The position numbers and the translations under genes are program-made. Positions 63,916 to 64,000 of a stretch of 64,000 nucleotides of DNA are shown here, piece after piece. The notes under the pieces were generated by a model, which saw nothing but the letters and a program-made list of their open reading frames with translations, was not told where the DNA came from and did no database searches. How positions within the stretch are numbered: the stretch's first letter is position 1; every line of letters begins with the position of its first letter. The stretch spans positions 806,001 through 870,000 of the forward strand of contig NZ_CP021023.1 of NCBI RefSeq assembly GCF_002117005.1, written 5' to 3'. Source of the DNA: Sedimentisphaera salicampi (GTDB taxonomy: Bacteria > Planctomycetota > Phycisphaerae > Sedimentisphaerales > Sedimentisphaeraceae).

Positions 63916-64000
63916 ATCTGCTCCCATATCGAAATTGAATTTTACTTTTTTTTAATTTTTCAATTAAAACCGATTTATAAATCTTTGCCGCTTTTACAAA

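Overview
The window looks like a chromosomal segment of a heterotroph from the Planctomycetota, class Phycisphaerae (Sedimentisphaera-like). This is inferred from four traits: many large secreted LamG/dockerin-like proteins, pseudopilins with the H-X9-DG processing motif, a PEP-CTERM protein, and no SusC/SusD pair despite a very high glycoside hydrolase load. No rRNA, tRNA or CRISPR array was recognised. Gene order and operon calls come from spacing, strand, Shine-Dalgarno (SD) sequences and hairpins read by eye.

Layout. (1) 1-3044: start of a divergent partial gene, then gyrA with its own promoter, leader hairpin and terminator. (2) 3124-11526, minus: a XylR/AraC-like regulator, a sodium:solute symporter, an 852-aa secreted protein of unknown function and a GH30-like secreted enzyme. 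(3) 11609-24073, minus: a pseudopilin and a LamG/dockerin-like protein, a giant 1920-aa M23-LamG-GH30 fusion, and a GH2 beta-galactosidase. (4) 24385-29395, plus: a four-gene GldA/GldF/GldG/DUF4340 ABC system with a clear promoter and terminator. (5) 29456-40056, minus: GH116-like enzyme, putative GH-A protein, GH92 alpha-mannosidase, FucP-like transporter and ROK kinase. (6) 40164-51430, minus: two tandem GxGYxYP-LamG-dockerin-like proteins sharing a nearly identical 1.1-kb block, a second pseudopilin, two LamG/dockerin-like proteins and a PEP-CTERM protein. (7) 51431-52837: a complete IS3-family element. (8) 53205-64000, minus: XylE-like sugar porter, URO-D-family protein, GH120 beta-xylosidase with an inserted CBM6-like domain, an 882-aa GH-A-like enzyme flanked by two binding modules, and a GH3 enzyme with PA14.

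How it fits together. This is a dense polysaccharide-degradation region. Secreted multi-domain enzymes (GH30-like x2, GH2, GH92, GH116, GH120, GH3, GH-A-like x2) would release sugars that three transporters import and a ROK kinase could phosphorylate. The XylR-like regulator, GH120, GH3 and XylE-like porter suggest xylan or mixed hemicellulose. GH92 with a ROK kinase suggests mannosides. Most non-catalytic secreted proteins end in a calcium-binding dockerin-like repeat, and two operons start with a pseudopilin, hinting at a surface-displayed capture system.

The most unusual features are the three-protein fusion at 14949-20711, the gene-conversion-like block in the GxGYxYP pair, an uncharacterised secreted protein with a ~180-residue internal duplication, and a near-identical promoter element in front of two unlinked genes (8537-8590 and 24046-24099).
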